A stretch of 64,000 nt of DNA from Leucobacter sp. cx-328 (GCF_014530035.1 NZ_JACVMX010000001.1:496001-560000); one strand, 5' to 3'; counted from the stretch's first letter, positions 17,777 to 28,114 are shown. The notes: a model not told the origin generated them from the letters alone. Program-made: numbers and translations.

Positions 17777-19261
17777 TTATTCCTTGTCAGAAGCGGCGTC
17801 TGCCGCAGCGCGCTCAGCGATATCGGCTGCTGATGGCTGCACCACATCGATGCGTTCGGTCTGGTCAACGAGCTGGAAAGGCAGACGGCCTCGCGCAGGC
17901 ACGAAAAGCTTGTAGCAGACCGCGAGGAGTGCGATCCAGACGAGGCCGACCCACAGGGCAGGGCGTGACTCGGGCACTATGCCGACCATCACGATGACGA
18001 ACAGGATGAACGCCACGGCAAGGTACGAGCCGACTGGCCAGAGCGGCACGGGGAATTCGCTCGGCAGGCGATGCTCTCGTTCGACCTCGCGCTTCATGCG
18101 AATGTGCGCGATGAGAATCACGAGCCACACGAGCACCGTTGCAAAGGTGGCGAGTGCTCCGAGCAAGAACAGTACCTGATCGGGGTAGAGGAAGTTGAGC
18201 ACGACGCCAATGAGGAGCGCGATGATCATCGCGAGCACGGTCATGATGGGCACGCCGTTACGGGTCGTGCGCATGAACCCCCGAGGCGCGTGGCCCTGCT
18301 CGGCAAGGCCGTGAATCATGCGACCAGCACCATAAACATCTGCGTTCATTGCCGAGAGCGCGGCCGTAATCAGAATGACGTTGAAGACCGCTGCTGCTGC
18401 CTGGAACCCGATCGACTCGAAAATCGACACAAACGGGCTTGTGTCACCCGTGATGTCGACCCACGGCTGGATGCACATGATGACGCCGAGCGTGAGCACG
18501 TAGAAGAGCAGAATCCGCACGGGGACCGAGTTGATCGCCTTCGGCAGCACCTGCTTGGGGTTCTGCGCCTCACCAGCCGTGATGCCGATGATCTCGATGC
18601 CACCGAACGCGAACATCACGATGGTGAAGGACGCGAGGAAGCCGCCGATGCCGTGCGGCATGAAGCCGCCGTGGTCGACAAGATTGTGCAGACCCATGTT
18701 CGAATTCTCTGCGCTGCCAAAGCCGAACAATATGATGCCGATGCCTGCGGCGATAAAGACGACGATGGCAGTGACTTTGAGGAGTGAGAACCAGAATTCA
18801 AGCTCGCCAAAGACCTTCACGCTAACGAGGTTGATGGCCGCGAGGAAGAAGATGACCGCGAGTACCCAGATCCATTGCGAGACATCTGGGAACCAGAACC
18901 TCATGTAGACGCCGACGGCCGTGGCATCGAAGACCGCGACAAGAAACATCTCAAACGCGAAGCTCCAGCCAACGAGGAACCCCGCGAACGGGTGGATATA
19001 GCGCGAGGCGTACTGACCGAATGAGCCAGAGACCGGGTAGCGTACGACCATCTCGCCGAGGGCGCGCATGACCATGAAGACCGCGGCACCGCCGATGATG
19101 TAGGCGAGCAGTACTGAGGGGCCTGCCGTTTGAATCGCGCTTGACGATCCCATGAACAGGCCCGTGCCGATGGCTGAGCCGAGTGCCATGAACCGAATGT
19201 GACGTGCGGTGAGACCGCGCTTCAGTGTTGCTTCCTGAGCTGGGGTGTCTGTGTGACCCAT
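17777..19261 (-). CDS. Amino acid permease, probable histidine permease of the hut cluster
   Basis: 494 residues with about 12 membrane helices. The N-terminal [26 protein letters not shown] and [27 protein letters not shown] are typical of the amino-acid:proton symporter group. A hydrophilic tail follows the last helix. ATG 19261 is preferred; the frame is open to 19321 but that would overlap hutG. It starts 11 bases after the hutG stop on the same strand, so it is probably in the hutG transcript and imports histidine (inference from position). Confidence 0.85.
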   Translation of the reverse strand: MGHTDTPAQEATLKRGLTARHIRFMALGSAIGTGLFMGSSSAIQTAGPSVLLAYIIGGAAVFMVMRALGEMVVRYPVSGSFGQYASRYIHPFAGFLVGWSFAFEMFLVAVFDATAVGVYMRFWFPDVSQWIWVLAVIFFLAAINLVSVKVFGELEFWFSLLKVTAIVVFIAAGIGIILFGFGSAENSNMGLHNLVDHGGFMPHGIGGFLASFTIVMFAFGGIEIIGITAGEAQNPKQVLPKAINSVPVRILLFYVLTLGVIMCIQPWVDITGDTSPFVSIFESIGFQAAAAVFNVILITAALSAMNADVYGAGRMIHGLAEQGHAPRGFMRTTRNGVPIMTVLAMIIALLIGVVLNFLYPDQVLFLLGALATFATVLVWLVILIAHIRMKREVEREHRLPSEFPVPLWPVGSYLAVAFILFVIVMVGIVPESRPALWVGLVWIALLAVCYKLFVPARGRLPFQLVDQTERIDVVQPSAADIAERAAADAASDKE

Positions 19262-19272
19262 GTTGCTTCCTA

Positions 19273-20232
19273 CTATTTGCCGAGGCGCTCGGCGAGACCG
19301 GCTGCTGCTTCGAGGACGCACAGGGCGGCGAGCCGCACGGTGCGCTGATCCGCGCTATCGGCAGTGGCATCAACCTCAGCGAGATCGATACCACGCACGC
19401 GAGCATCGGCCGCGAGCAGTCGGGTGATGCTGCGGAGTTCGTGTGCTTGGATTCCGCCGGGAATCGAGGCCGGACAACCAGGTGCGACCGAACGATCGCA
19501 GACGTCCACGTCAAGGTCAACGTGAATCGGGCCACCTGCCGAGCCCGCGATGCTGAGAGCCTCTTCGACGATAGCCGAGATTGGGCGTTCGAAAAGTTCA
19601 GTGCGGTGAATCACGGTAATTCCGAGCTGCTGCGCTCGTTCTCGGTACGCTCGGGAATTCGCAAAGTCGGCGATGCCAATCTGCACGATGCGCGTGGGGT
19701 CGAGACCTGCTTCAACCAGGCGGCGCACGGGTGAACCGTTGGAGCGACCATCACGAAGGTCGTGGTGTGCGTCGAGGGTGATGAGCCCTGCGGTTGCGAG
19801 TTGGCCGCCAGCGACGCCGAGTGCTGCGGGCACGGTGAGGGCGTTATCGCCGCCAAGCGCGACGACGAGCTCTGACCTTGCAGCGAGCGCTTGGACAATC
19901 GCCGCTGCGGCGATCTCGCCTTCCTCCGTATCGGGGGAGTCGACGTCACCGGCATCGAGAATTCGGAGCGCTTCGTCGAGCACGAGCTCTCGTTCTGCAC
20001 CGCGAGTGTCTGGTGCGCCTGCGGCGACAACGTGGCTGGAGTAGCGCTGCAGGGCGGCGCGGATAGCAGCTGGCGTCTCGTGCGCGTTCGTGGGAGATAG
20101 GGAGGTCGCCGAGGTCGGAATTCCGACGACGATGAGGTCTGCTGGTGCGGTTTCGGCACTGGCCCAGTTGCCCGTGCGGGGCCACGCGGGATCATGGGAC
20201 AGGGGCTTCGGAATTACGGCATCGTTGCTCAT
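19273..20232 (-). CDS. hutG: Formimidoylglutamase (arginase/ureohydrolase fold)
   Basis: 319 residues. It would hydrolyse N-formimidoyl-L-glutamate to glutamate and formamide, the last step of the four-step histidine pathway. The manganese motifs are DAHHD (residues 154-158) and [10 protein letters not shown]. The usual GGDH motif reads GGDN (Asn130), replacing one metal-ligand His. The function is inferred from fold and location: it is divergent from hutH, and two copies of the hut operator lie in the gap. Arginase and agmatinase are the alternatives, less likely in this setting. Confidence 0.85.
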   Translation of the reverse strand: MSNDAVIPKPLSHDPAWPRTGNWASAETAPADLIVVGIPTSATSLSPTNAHETPAAIRAALQRYSSHVVAAGAPDTRGAERELVLDEALRILDAGDVDSPDTEEGEIAAAAIVQALAARSELVVALGGDNALTVPAALGVAGGQLATAGLITLDAHHDLRDGRSNGSPVRRLVEAGLDPTRIVQIGIADFANSRAYRERAQQLGITVIHRTELFERPISAIVEEALSIAGSAGGPIHVDLDVDVCDRSVAPGCPASIPGGIQAHELRSITRLLAADARVRGIDLAEVDATADSADQRTVRLAALCVLEAAAGLAERLGK

Positions 20233-20290
20233 GCTTGTGACCGTAGCATCGGCGTGCTGTGGTCGAACAAGGGGGCGAATCCCGCTTTCG

Positions 20291-20304
20291 TCTGGGATCC
20301 CAGA
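20291..20304. promoter_or_regulatory. HutR operator site 1
   Basis: The palindrome TCTGGGATCCCAGA lies about 60 bases upstream of the hutG start. The same 14 bases recur at 20366 and 25965 and nowhere else that I found in the window. It closely resembles the TCTG-N6-CAGA type site reported for the IclR-type HutR of corynebacteria (recalled, not looked up). Confidence 0.82.
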
Positions 20305-20357
20305 CGTATCGAATCGGCGGGGGCGTAACGCATAGCCTCAATTCTAGGGAGCTAAAC

Positions 20358-20387
20358 GCCTTGTGTCTGGGATCCCAGACACAAGGC
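20358..20387. promoter_or_regulatory. HutR operator site 2, embedded in a perfect 30-bp palindrome
   Basis: The core TCTGGGATCCCAGA (20366-20379) is extended on both sides (GCCTTGTG... ...CACAAGGC) into a perfect 30-bp palindrome about 50 bases upstream of the hutH start. It probably controls hutH and may work together with site 1 across the divergent hutG/hutH promoters. Confidence 0.85.
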
Positions 20388-20435
20388 GGGAGTTTCTTGT
20401 GGAATAGGGGCTCGCACGCGCTCACAATCAGACGT

Positions 20436-22010
20436 ATGAACAATCACACCGAAGCTGTCGTCCTTGGCGCCGCCCCCTTGACCATTGCAGACGTCGTGAG
20501 CGTCGCCCGCGCAGACGCGCGAGTTGAGATCGCCGCGGCAGGCCTCGCTCGCGTTGCCGCGAGCCGTCAGGTCATCGAAGACCTTGCGAACGATAGTCGT
20601 CCGCACTACGGCGTCTCGACCGGCTTCGGTGCACTCGCAAAGGTGCAGATTCCCGTTGAGAAGCGTCAGCAGCTCCAGCGCAGCCTCATTCGCTCGCACG
20701 CAGCTGGCACCGGTGCAGAGGTTGAGCGTGAGGTCGTTCGCGCGCTCATGCTGCTGCGCCTCAACACCCTTGCCTCAGGCCGCACGGGTGTGCGCCCGGT
20801 CGTGGTCGACACCTACGCCGCGATCATCAACGCTGGTATCACACCGGTCGTGCACGAGTACGGCTCACTTGGCTGCTCGGGAGACCTCAGCCCGCTCGCG
20901 CACTGTGCACTCACACTGATGGGTGAGGGTGACGTTCGAGTGAGTCGCGATCCGCACACCGCCCCGATCCCCGCAGCCGAAGCGCTCGCCGCAGCTGGCA
21001 TTGAGCCATTGGTGCTTGCTGAGAAGGAAGGTCTGGCGCTCATCAACGGCACGGACGGCATGCTTGGCATGCTGTGCCTTGCGCTCCACGACCTTTCGAC
21101 GCTGTTCGTGACCGCTGACATCGCGGCCGCAGCAAGCGTCGAGGCGTTGACTGGCACTGACGCAGTATTCGCGGCGGATCTGCACGAGCTCCGCCCGCAC
21201 CCCGGTCAGGGGCGCGCAGCTGCGAACATGCTCCGCGTGCTCGAAGACTCGACCCTTGTGCAGCGCCCGACCGAGGGCGAGTTCACCCGCGTGCAAGATG
21301 CCTACTCGCTCCGCTGCTCACCCCAGGTGCACGGCGCCGCTCGCGACACCGCTGAGCACGCTGCGCGCGTCGCAGCGATCGAGCTCCGCTCAGCGATTGA
21401 CAACCCCGTGGTGCTGCCCGACGGTCGCGTCGAATCGAACGGCAACTTCCATGGCGCGCCAGTGGCATACGTCCTCGACTTTCTCGCGATCGCTGTTGCT
21501 GACGTCGCAAGCATCTCGGAGCGTCGCACCGACCGCTTCCTCGACGTGGCTCGCAACCACGGCCTGCCGCCGTTCCTCGCGGCAGACGCCGGCCTCGACT
21601 CTGGCCTCATGATCGCGCAGTACACCGCTGCCGGCATAGTGTCGGAACTCAAGCGCCTCGCGGTTCCCGCCTCGGTTGATTCGATCCCGTCATCGGCCAT
21701 GCAAGAAGACCACGTGTCAATGGGATGGCATGCAGCGCGCAAGCTGCGCCGCGGTGTCGACGGGCTGTCACGCGTGCTCGGTATCGAACTCCTCGCATCG
21801 ACACGAGCGCTCGACTTCCGTGCGCAGGCTGAGGGAGCCGGTAATCCCGCGGCAGTGACACAGGCGATCCACGCTCTGTTCCGCACCGAGATCAGTGCGC
21901 CCGACACCGATTCGTTCCTGTCGCCCACTATCGAGGCGGCGTACTCCTTCGTCGCGACCGGTGCCGTGCGCAACACTGCAGAACAGGTCATTGCTGGCCA
22001 GTTCGCCTAG
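20436..22010 (+). CDS. hutH: Histidine ammonia-lyase
   Basis: 524 residues. It deaminates histidine to urocanate, the first step of histidine breakdown. The catalytic tyrosine is in HYGVSTGFG (Tyr58) and the MIO-forming loop is GSLGCSGDLSPLAH, with Cys147-Ser148-Gly149 where many relatives have Ala-Ser-Gly. QDAYSLRCSPQVHGA and SNGNFHG are further family marks. The frame is open upstream to 20259, but the operators lie there, so ATG 20436 is the start. A strong hairpin separates it from hutR. Confidence 0.96.
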   Translation: MNNHTEAVVLGAAPLTIADVVSVARADARVEIAAAGLARVAASRQVIEDLANDSRPHYGVSTGFGALAKVQIPVEKRQQLQRSLIRSHAAGTGAEVEREVVRALMLLRLNTLASGRTGVRPVVVDTYAAIINAGITPVVHEYGSLGCSGDLSPLAHCALTLMGEGDVRVSRDPHTAPIPAAEALAAAGIEPLVLAEKEGLALINGTDGMLGMLCLALHDLSTLFVTADIAAAASVEALTGTDAVFAADLHELRPHPGQGRAAANMLRVLEDSTLVQRPTEGEFTRVQDAYSLRCSPQVHGAARDTAEHAARVAAIELRSAIDNPVVLPDGRVESNGNFHGAPVAYVLDFLAIAVADVASISERRTDRFLDVARNHGLPPFLAADAGLDSGLMIAQYTAAGIVSELKRLAVPASVDSIPSSAMQEDHVSMGWHAARKLRRGVDGLSRVLGIELLASTRALDFRAQAEGAGNPAAVTQAIHALFRTEISAPDTDSFLSPTIEAAYSFVATGAVRNTAEQVIAGQFA

Positions 22011-22022
22011 CCTGCTGGTTCC

Positions 22023-22061
22023 CGTTGGGTGCCCTGTGATTAACTCACAGGGCACCCAACG
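22023..22061 (+). terminator. Hairpin after hutH
   Basis: A perfect 17-bp inverted repeat (CGTTGGGTGCCCTGTGA / TCACAGGGCACCCAACG) with a 5-base loop, 12 bases after the hutH stop and before hutR. It is likely a terminator or attenuator that uncouples the regulator from hutH. Confidence 0.85.
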
Positions 22062-22089
22062 CATTCAGTGCCGAACACAAAGCGAGAGC

Positions 22090-22932
22090 ATGAACGAGCA
22101 ACACCCCACCGCGGCAACCCGACGAAACGGAGACCCGGCGGCTCAGCTGGTGGCGACGTCGAAGGTCCCTGCCGCCGACCAGACGCTTCGAATCTTGAGC
22201 TTGCTTGCGACCTCACGCGGACCGATGGCCGCAACGATGATCGCGTCACAACTCGACATTCCACGCTCGACCGTCTATCACCTGCTCGGCACACTCCAAG
22301 AACACGGCTACGTCTTGCACCTGCCAGAAGAACGGCGCTACGGCCTTGGTATCGCCGCGGTTGCGCTGAGTTCTGCGTACGAACGTCAAGAGCCCCTCAC
22401 ACGCATCGGCCGGCCGCTGCTCGCCGCACTCGTCGACCGCGTTGGCGTGAGCGGTCACCTCGCCGTGCCGCACGGGCGAGACGTGCTCTATGTGATTGAG
22501 GAACGCGCGGCTGGGTCACCCCCGCTCGTCACCGACGTTGACGTGCGGTTGCCCATGCATCTCACCGCCAGTGGTCGTGCGATCCTCTCGATGATGTCGA
22601 AGGCGCAGGTGCGAGCGCTCTACCCGAGCAGTGACGCGTTTGTGAGCCGGAGTGGCTCACCTGGGCAGATCGATCGGTATTCTCGGCTCCGCTCAGTTCT
22701 CGATGACACGCTGAACCGAGGCTACGCGCTTGAGCGAGGAGACATCACTGACGGCCTTGCCTCAGTCGGGCTCCCTGTCCTTGATCATCGCGGCTGGCCC
22801 GTCGCGGCAATCGCGGTGACGTTTCCCGAGCAGCGCCTCACCGAGGCGCAAGTCACCGCGCTCGCTGCAGACGTGCGAACGACCGCGGAGGCGCTGTCAG
22901 CGCGCATCCACGGTCGTCGAGTTGCCTCGTAG
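22090..22932 (+). CDS. hutR: IclR-family regulator, probable HutR
   Basis: 280 residues. An N-terminal winged helix-turn-helix (ADQTLRILSLLATSRGPMAATMIASQLDIPRSTVYHLLGTL, about residues 35-75) is followed by an IclR effector domain (about 100-275), including PMHLTASGRAILSMM and GYALERGDITDGLASVGLPV. It lies inside the hut cluster, and the 14-bp palindrome found three times next to hut promoters is of the kind bound by IclR-type HutR. Whether it represses or activates cannot be told. ATG 22090 follows a GCGAGAG; the frame extends upstream into hutH. Confidence 0.88.
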   Translation: MNEQHPTAATRRNGDPAAQLVATSKVPAADQTLRILSLLATSRGPMAATMIASQLDIPRSTVYHLLGTLQEHGYVLHLPEERRYGLGIAAVALSSAYERQEPLTRIGRPLLAALVDRVGVSGHLAVPHGRDVLYVIEERAAGSPPLVTDVDVRLPMHLTASGRAILSMMSKAQVRALYPSSDAFVSRSGSPGQIDRYSRLRSVLDDTLNRGYALERGDITDGLASVGLPVLDHRGWPVAAIAVTFPEQRLTEAQVTALAADVRTTAEALSARIHGRRVAS

Positions 22933-22955
22933 CGCAGGTTCTGAGTCGTGCAGGG

Positions 22956-24167
22956 CTAAATGATTCGTTCGCCCGCGCGCCAGACACCAGCGGTGAGCGG
23001 CATGCCAGGGCGATACGCGAGGTGCGTCACCGATGGGGCGTTGATGAGGTGGAGATCAGCGCGCGCGCCGGGCGCAATCACGCCGACCCGCGGCTGTGCG
23101 ACACCGCGCGGATCGAGCCACCCATCTTCGTGCATTCCCAGCGCGATTGCGCCACCGAGGGTCGCTGCGCGCACTGCCTCCTGCACAGTGAGGCGCATCT
23201 GCAGCACGGCCGTCGTGACGCAGAACGCCATCGAGCTCGTGTACGAGGTGCCCGGGTTGCAGTTCGACGCGAGCGCGATCACGGCGCCGGCATCGACGAG
23301 CTCGCGAGCCGGCGCGAGCGGCATGCGCGTCGACAGGTCACACGCGGGCAGGACCGTCGCGACCGTCCCGCGTGATCCGCCGGTCCACGAGTCAGCAAGC
23401 GCGTCGATATCGCCAGGCGTGAGAAACGCGACGTGATCGACGCTGAGTGAGCTGTGTTCGACCGCGAGCTGCACGCCGGGGCCATGCCCGAGCTGGTTGC
23501 CGTGCACGCGGGTTGCGAGTCCGTGCGCCTGCGCAGCTGCGAGCACCTCACGAGACGCGTCGCCGTCGAATGCACCGGTCTCGCAGAATACGTCAACGGC
23601 GCTCACATGGGGTGCGACCGCGGTCATCATCTCGCCAGTGACGAGGGAGAGGTAGGCGAGCGGATCCGCCCCAGCAGGAACCAGGTGCGCTCCCAAGAAC
23701 GTCACCGCGTCGGCAACCGTTCCCGCGACTCGTGCGGATCGCAGCTCGTCAGCGACCGTCAGACCGTAGCCAGTCTTCGTCTCGAGCGTGGTGGTGCCGC
23801 CGCGCCTGGCTTCATCGACCAGGCGGGTGAGGTTCGCGGTGAGCTCGGCGTCGGTCGCAGCGCGGGTGGCGTCAACAGTGACGTTGATGCCACCCGCGGC
23901 GTAGGAGTCACCTGCCATCCGGGCCTCGAACTCAGCCGTGCGGTCGCCAGCAAAGACCATGTGGGTGTGCGAATCTACCCAGCCAGGGAGCACCGCGCGA
24001 CCGGCGGCATCAACGTGCGTATCTGCCGCCGGGGCGTGTGGCGCCTGCCCGGTCCAGGCGATCCGCCCACCTTCGATGACGACGGCGGCGTCGTGCAGCC
24101 GGCCGCTGTTCGCATCATCGTTGGTGGTCAGCTCGCCGATATTTGTAATGAGGATGGAGTCAGACAT
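22956..24167 (-). CDS. hutI: Imidazolonepropionase
   Basis: 403 residues of the amidohydrolase superfamily. It opens imidazolone-5-propionate to formimidoylglutamate. The metal site begins with DSHTHMVFAGDR (His67, His69), followed by TKTGYGLT, a mid-protein HGNQLGHG, and ALASNCNPGTSYTSSM. Length and motifs fit HutI. It starts 18 bases after the hutU stop on the same strand, so hutU-hutI form an operon. It converges with hutR. Confidence 0.95.
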   Translation of the reverse strand: MSDSILITNIGELTTNDDANSGRLHDAAVVIEGGRIAWTGQAPHAPAADTHVDAAGRAVLPGWVDSHTHMVFAGDRTAEFEARMAGDSYAAGGINVTVDATRAATDAELTANLTRLVDEARRGGTTTLETKTGYGLTVADELRSARVAGTVADAVTFLGAHLVPAGADPLAYLSLVTGEMMTAVAPHVSAVDVFCETGAFDGDASREVLAAAQAHGLATRVHGNQLGHGPGVQLAVEHSSLSVDHVAFLTPGDIDALADSWTGGSRGTVATVLPACDLSTRMPLAPARELVDAGAVIALASNCNPGTSYTSSMAFCVTTAVLQMRLTVQEAVRAATLGGAIALGMHEDGWLDPRGVAQPRVGVIAPGARADLHLINAPSVTHLAYRPGMPLTAGVWRAGERII

Positions 24168-24185
24168 CGTGCCTTCTTCGGTGAG

Positions 24186-25883
24186 TTACCAGCTCTGATC
24201 AGTGTTGCGGATCACGGGCTCCATGGGAACCCTGACGCCGCGCTCTTTCGCGACATCGACCGCGCGCTGATAACCGGCATCGACGTGGCGGATCACGCCC
24301 ATACCCGGGTCATTCGTGAGTAGGCGCTCGAGCTTCTGTGCCGCGAGCTCGGTGCCGTCAGCGACCGAGACCTGGCCTGAATGGATCGAACGGCCGATGC
24401 CGACGCCACCTCCGTGGTGCAGCGAGACCCAGGTCGCGCCGGAGGAGGTTGCGGTGAGAGCGTTGAGGAGGGGCCAGTCGGCGATCGCGTCTGAGCCGTC
24501 GGCCATGGCCTCGGTTTCTCGGTAGGGCGATGCGACCGAGCCGGAATCGAGGTGGTCGCGTCCGATGACGATTGGTGCCTTGAGTTTGCCCTCAGCGACG
24601 AGTTCGTTGAACCGGACGGCTGCGCGGGCGCGATCGCCGTAACCCAGCCAGCAGATGCGAGCGGGCAGGCCCTCGAATTCGACGCGCTCCTGAGCGGCGC
24701 GGATCCAGCGGTGCAGGTGCGCGTTCTCAGGGAAGAGTTCGAGGATTGCCTCGTCGGTGACGCGGATGTCTTCTGGGTCACCCGAGAGTGCTGCCCAGCG
24801 GAACGGGCCAAGGCCCTCGCAGAAGAGCGGACGGATGTATGCCGGAACGAAGCCAGGGAATTCGAAGGCGCGGTCGTAGCCGCCCTTGCGAGCTTCGTCG
24901 CGGATCGAGTTGCCGTAGTCGAAGACCTCTGCGCCAGCGTCTTGGAATTCAACCATCGCGCGAACGTGTGCGGCCATCGCGGACTGCGCATCGGCGGTGA
25001 AGGTCTTGGGGTCGGCTGCCGCGCGCTCCTGCCAATCGGCGACGTCGTACCCGACAGGAAGGTATGAGAGCGGATCGTGCGCCGAGGTCTGGTCAGTCAC
25101 GATGTCGATCGTGATTTCGCCAGCCCGGTGGCGGCGGAGAATCTCGGGGAAGACCTCCGCTGCGTTGCCAACGAGGCCGACAGACCAGCCACGCTTTTCG
25201 TCCTTCGCCTGCTGCACCTTGGCGAGCGCTTCGTCGATATCGGTGACGACCTCGTCGAGGTAGCGCTTGCCAGCGCGGCGCTGCAGGCGCGTCTCGTCGA
25301 CATCGACGATGAGGCATGCGCCGTCATTCAGGGTGACGGAGAGTGGCTGGGCGCCGCCCATGCCGCCGCAGCCACCCGTGAGGGTGATGGTGCCTGCGAG
25401 TGATCCGCCATACTTCTTGCGCGCGATCGCGGCAAACGTCTCGAAGGTGCCCTGCAGGATGCCCTGGGTACCGATGTAGATCCATGAGCCGGCCGTCATC
25501 TGGCCGTACATCATGAGGCCCTCTGCCTCGAGCTTGCGGAACTCTGGCCACGTTGCCCAGTCGCCGACAAGGTTGGAGTTCGCGAGAATAACGCGTGGTG
25601 CCCACACATTCGTGCGGAACACGCCGACGGGCTTTCCTGACTGTACGAGAAGTGTCTCGTCTTCCTCGAGGTCGCGAAGGGTGTCGACGATAGCGTCGAA
25701 TGCCTCCCAGCTACGAGCTGCCCGGCCAGTGCCACCGTAGACGACGAGATCGTCAGGACGCTCTGCCACCTCGGGGTCAAGATTGTTCATGAGCATACGA
25801 AGCGGGGCTTCGGTCTGCCAGCTCTTTGCGCTGATGTTGGTGCCTCGCGGGCTCCTCACTGAGCGTGCGCCGGGGAGTGTCAT
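24186..25883 (-). CDS. hutU: Urocanate hydratase
   Basis: 565 residues. An NAD-dependent enzyme converting urocanate to imidazolonepropionate. Clear marks: [33 protein letters not shown] near the N-terminus, [20 protein letters not shown] for NAD binding, and [18 protein letters not shown] near the C-terminus. ATG 25883 has AGGAAAGGAA just upstream. An operator identical to the two hutG/hutH sites lies about 80 bases upstream, so the U-I operon belongs to the same regulon. Confidence 0.97.
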   Translation of the reverse strand: MTLPGARSVRSPRGTNISAKSWQTEAPLRMLMNNLDPEVAERPDDLVVYGGTGRAARSWEAFDAIVDTLRDLEEDETLLVQSGKPVGVFRTNVWAPRVILANSNLVGDWATWPEFRKLEAEGLMMYGQMTAGSWIYIGTQGILQGTFETFAAIARKKYGGSLAGTITLTGGCGGMGGAQPLSVTLNDGACLIVDVDETRLQRRAGKRYLDEVVTDIDEALAKVQQAKDEKRGWSVGLVGNAAEVFPEILRRHRAGEITIDIVTDQTSAHDPLSYLPVGYDVADWQERAAADPKTFTADAQSAMAAHVRAMVEFQDAGAEVFDYGNSIRDEARKGGYDRAFEFPGFVPAYIRPLFCEGLGPFRWAALSGDPEDIRVTDEAILELFPENAHLHRWIRAAQERVEFEGLPARICWLGYGDRARAAVRFNELVAEGKLKAPIVIGRDHLDSGSVASPYRETEAMADGSDAIADWPLLNALTATSSGATWVSLHHGGGVGIGRSIHSGQVSVADGTELAAQKLERLLTNDPGMGVIRHVDAGYQRAVDVAKERGVRVPMEPVIRNTDQSW

Positions 25884-25964
25884 GGTGTTCCTTTCCTGGG
25901 AATGTGACTGCTTCCATGACACCGTGCTTCTTCGCCTTAAACAACGGGGGAGTGGCCGTAGTTG

Positions 25965-25978
25965 TCTGGGATCCCAGA
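25965..25978. promoter_or_regulatory. HutR operator site 3
   Basis: TCTGGGATCCCAGA, identical to the sites at 20291 and 20366, lies about 80 bases upstream of hutU in the gap to the divergent helicase gene. It links the hutU-hutI operon to the hutG/hutH control. Confidence 0.83.
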
Positions 25979-26083
25979 CGCTTGAGGCCTCAAAGTTGCT
26001 GAATTCGAGCCGAATTTTGGCTGAAAACGAGCCGAATAAAACACTGACATGCTGAATGCTCGATATTTTCGCGGTAAGCTAAT

Positions 26084-28114
26084 ATGATGACCTCTTCTGA
26101 GAACGCCGCGACTGAAGCCGGCGAAACTGCTGCTGCCCCCGAGAGCGAGCGCATGACCTTTGCAGACTTGGGCCTCGAGCCCAACGTTCTGCAGGCTATT
26201 ACCGATGTGGGATACGAAACTCCCTCCGCCATTCAGGCCGCGACGATTCCAGTGCTCCTTGAGGGCCGCGATGTCGTCGGACTTGCCCAGACGGGTACCG
26301 GTAAGACCGCTGCATTTGCACTCCCGATCCTTTCCCGAATCCAGCCTGGTGAAGGCGCACCGCAGGCGATTGTGCTTGCCCCGACCCGTGAGCTCGCGCT
26401 CCAGGTGTGCGAAGCTTTCGAAAGCTACGCAACTCACCTCCCGAAGGTAAAGCTCCTTCCCGTCTACGGTGGCCAGGCATACGGCCAGCAGCTGTCGGCA
26501 CTGCGCCGCGGCGTTGACATCGTCGTGGGTACCCCCGGCCGTGTCATGGACCACATGAAGCGCGGTTCGCTCGATCTCTCGCAGATCAAGTACCTCGTGC
26601 TTGATGAGGCTGATGAGATGCTGAAGATGGGCTTCGCTGAAGACGTCGAGACGATCCTCGCTGACACCCCGACTGAGAAGCAGGTTGCTCTCTTCTCGGC
26701 GACGATGCCCGCTCAGATTCGCCGCATCTCGCAGAAGTACCTGAACGACCCGCAAGAGGTCAAGATCGCTGGTAAGACCCAGACGAGCTCGACCATCACG
26801 CAGCGTTACACCGTGGTGTCGTACATGCAGAAGCTTGACGCGCTGACCCGCGTGCTCGAGGTTGAGAACTTCGACGGCCTCATTGTCTTCACCCGTACCC
26901 GTGGCGACTCGGAGCAGGTGGCTGAGAAGCTGCGCGCTCGCGGTTACTCGGCAGCGGCGATCAACGGTGACATCCAGCAGGCGCAGCGTGAGCGTACCGT
27001 TCAGGCGCTGAAGGATGGCAAGCTCGATATCCTCGTTGCGACCGACGTTGCAGCTCGTGGTCTTGACGTTGAGCGCATCAGCCACGTCATCAACTACGAC
27101 CTCCCGATCGACACCGAGTCGTACGTTCACCGTATTGGCCGTACCGGCCGTGCGGGCCGTACCGGCGACGCGATCAGCTTCGTTACTCCTCGCGAGCAGC
27201 GTATGCTCAAGGCAATCGAGCGCGCTACCAAGCAGCCGCTCACCCAGATGCCGCTTCCTCGTATCGAAGAGGTCAATGCAACGCGTCTGACCCGCTTCGA
27301 TGATGAGATCACGACGGCTCTCGGCGAGACCGCTCGTATCAGCCGCTTCCGCGAGATCATCGAGCACTACGTGCGTAACCACGACGTTGCTGAGGCAGAC
27401 GTTGCTGCAGCACTCGCTGTTGTTGCACAGGGTGACACCCCGCTCCTCCTCACCGAGGCAGATGACGCAAAGTTCGATCGCGATCGCAAGCAGGCGAGCC
27501 GCTTCCTGGAGGACACGGGTCGCGACGACAACCGTGCACCTCGTCAGGACCGTGGTCCCCGCCAGCGCCGTGACGATCTCAAGACCTACCGCATCGAGGT
27601 TGGCCGTCGCCAGCGCGTGCAGCCCGGTCAGATCGTCGGCGCCATTGCGAACGAGGGTGGTCTGAGCCGCGATGACTTCGGACGCATCCAGGTGCGCGAT
27701 GACTTCTCGCTCGTCGAGCTCCCCGCAAACATTTCGGAAAGCGCACTCGAGTCGCTCAAGTCGACCAAGATCGGTGGCAAGGCCATCGAGATCCGCGAAG
27801 ATTCAGGCCCCAGCCCGCGCGGCAAGGGTTGGGACTTCAAGGGTGATCGTGACCGTAACGATCGCGGTGGCGACCGTGGTGGTTACCGTGGTGGCGATCG
27901 CAATGACCGTGGTGGTTACCGCGGTGGCGACCGTAACGATCGCGGCGGTGACCGTGGTGGTTACCGCGGTGGCGATCGCAATGACCGTGGTGGTTACCGC
28001 GGTGGCGATCGCGACAACCGTGGTGGCGGCAACAGTTGGGATCGCGACAACCGTGGCGGCGGCCGTGACTTCGGTAACGACCGCGCAGACGGCAAGCGCA
28101 AGCCGCGCTGGTAA
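26084..28114 (+). CDS. deaD: DEAD-box RNA helicase with RGG-rich tail (DeaD/CsdA type)
   Basis: 676 residues. The helicase core has AQTGTGKT (about residues 68-75), [14 protein letters not shown] (DEAD at 174-177), SAT, TRTRGDSEQVAEKL and HRIGRTGRAGR. A DbpA-like RNA-binding domain follows at about 505-580 (TYRIEVGRRQRVQPGQIVGAIANEGGLSRDDFGRIQV). The tail from about 580 is built of DRNDRGG and GGYRGG units, a basic low-complexity RNA-binding region. It acts on ribosome assembly and mRNA structure, often in the cold. No strong ribosome site precedes ATG 26084. Confidence 0.95.
   Translation: MMTSSENAATEAGETAAAPESERMTFADLGLEPNVLQAITDVGYETPSAIQAATIPVLLEGRDVVGLAQTGTGKTAAFALPILSRIQPGEGAPQAIVLAPTRELALQVCEAFESYATHLPKVKLLPVYGGQAYGQQLSALRRGVDIVVGTPGRVMDHMKRGSLDLSQIKYLVLDEADEMLKMGFAEDVETILADTPTEKQVALFSATMPAQIRRISQKYLNDPQEVKIAGKTQTSSTITQRYTVVSYMQKLDALTRVLEVENFDGLIVFTRTRGDSEQVAEKLRARGYSAAAINGDIQQAQRERTVQALKDGKLDILVATDVAARGLDVERISHVINYDLPIDTESYVHRIGRTGRAGRTGDAISFVTPREQRMLKAIERATKQPLTQMPLPRIEEVNATRLTRFDDEITTALGETARISRFREIIEHYVRNHDVAEADVAAALAVVAQGDTPLLLTEADDAKFDRDRKQASRFLEDTGRDDNRAPRQDRGPRQRRDDLKTYRIEVGRRQRVQPGQIVGAIANEGGLSRDDFGRIQVRDDFSLVELPANISESALESLKSTKIGGKAIEIREDSGPSPRGKGWDFKGDRDRNDRGGDRGGYRGGDRNDRGGYRGGDRNDRGGDRGGYRGGDRNDRGGYRGGDRDNRGGGNSWDRDNRGGGRDFGNDRADGKRKPRW
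27850..28075 (+). repeat. RGG-coding internal repeat of the helicase tail
   Basis: Inside deaD the DNA repeats units coding for GGYRGGDRNDRGG and GGDRGGYRGG with few base changes (for example the 27892-27930 and 27970-28008 stretches), so copy number could vary by recombination in frame. Most units differ only in third positions. Confidence 0.75.
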
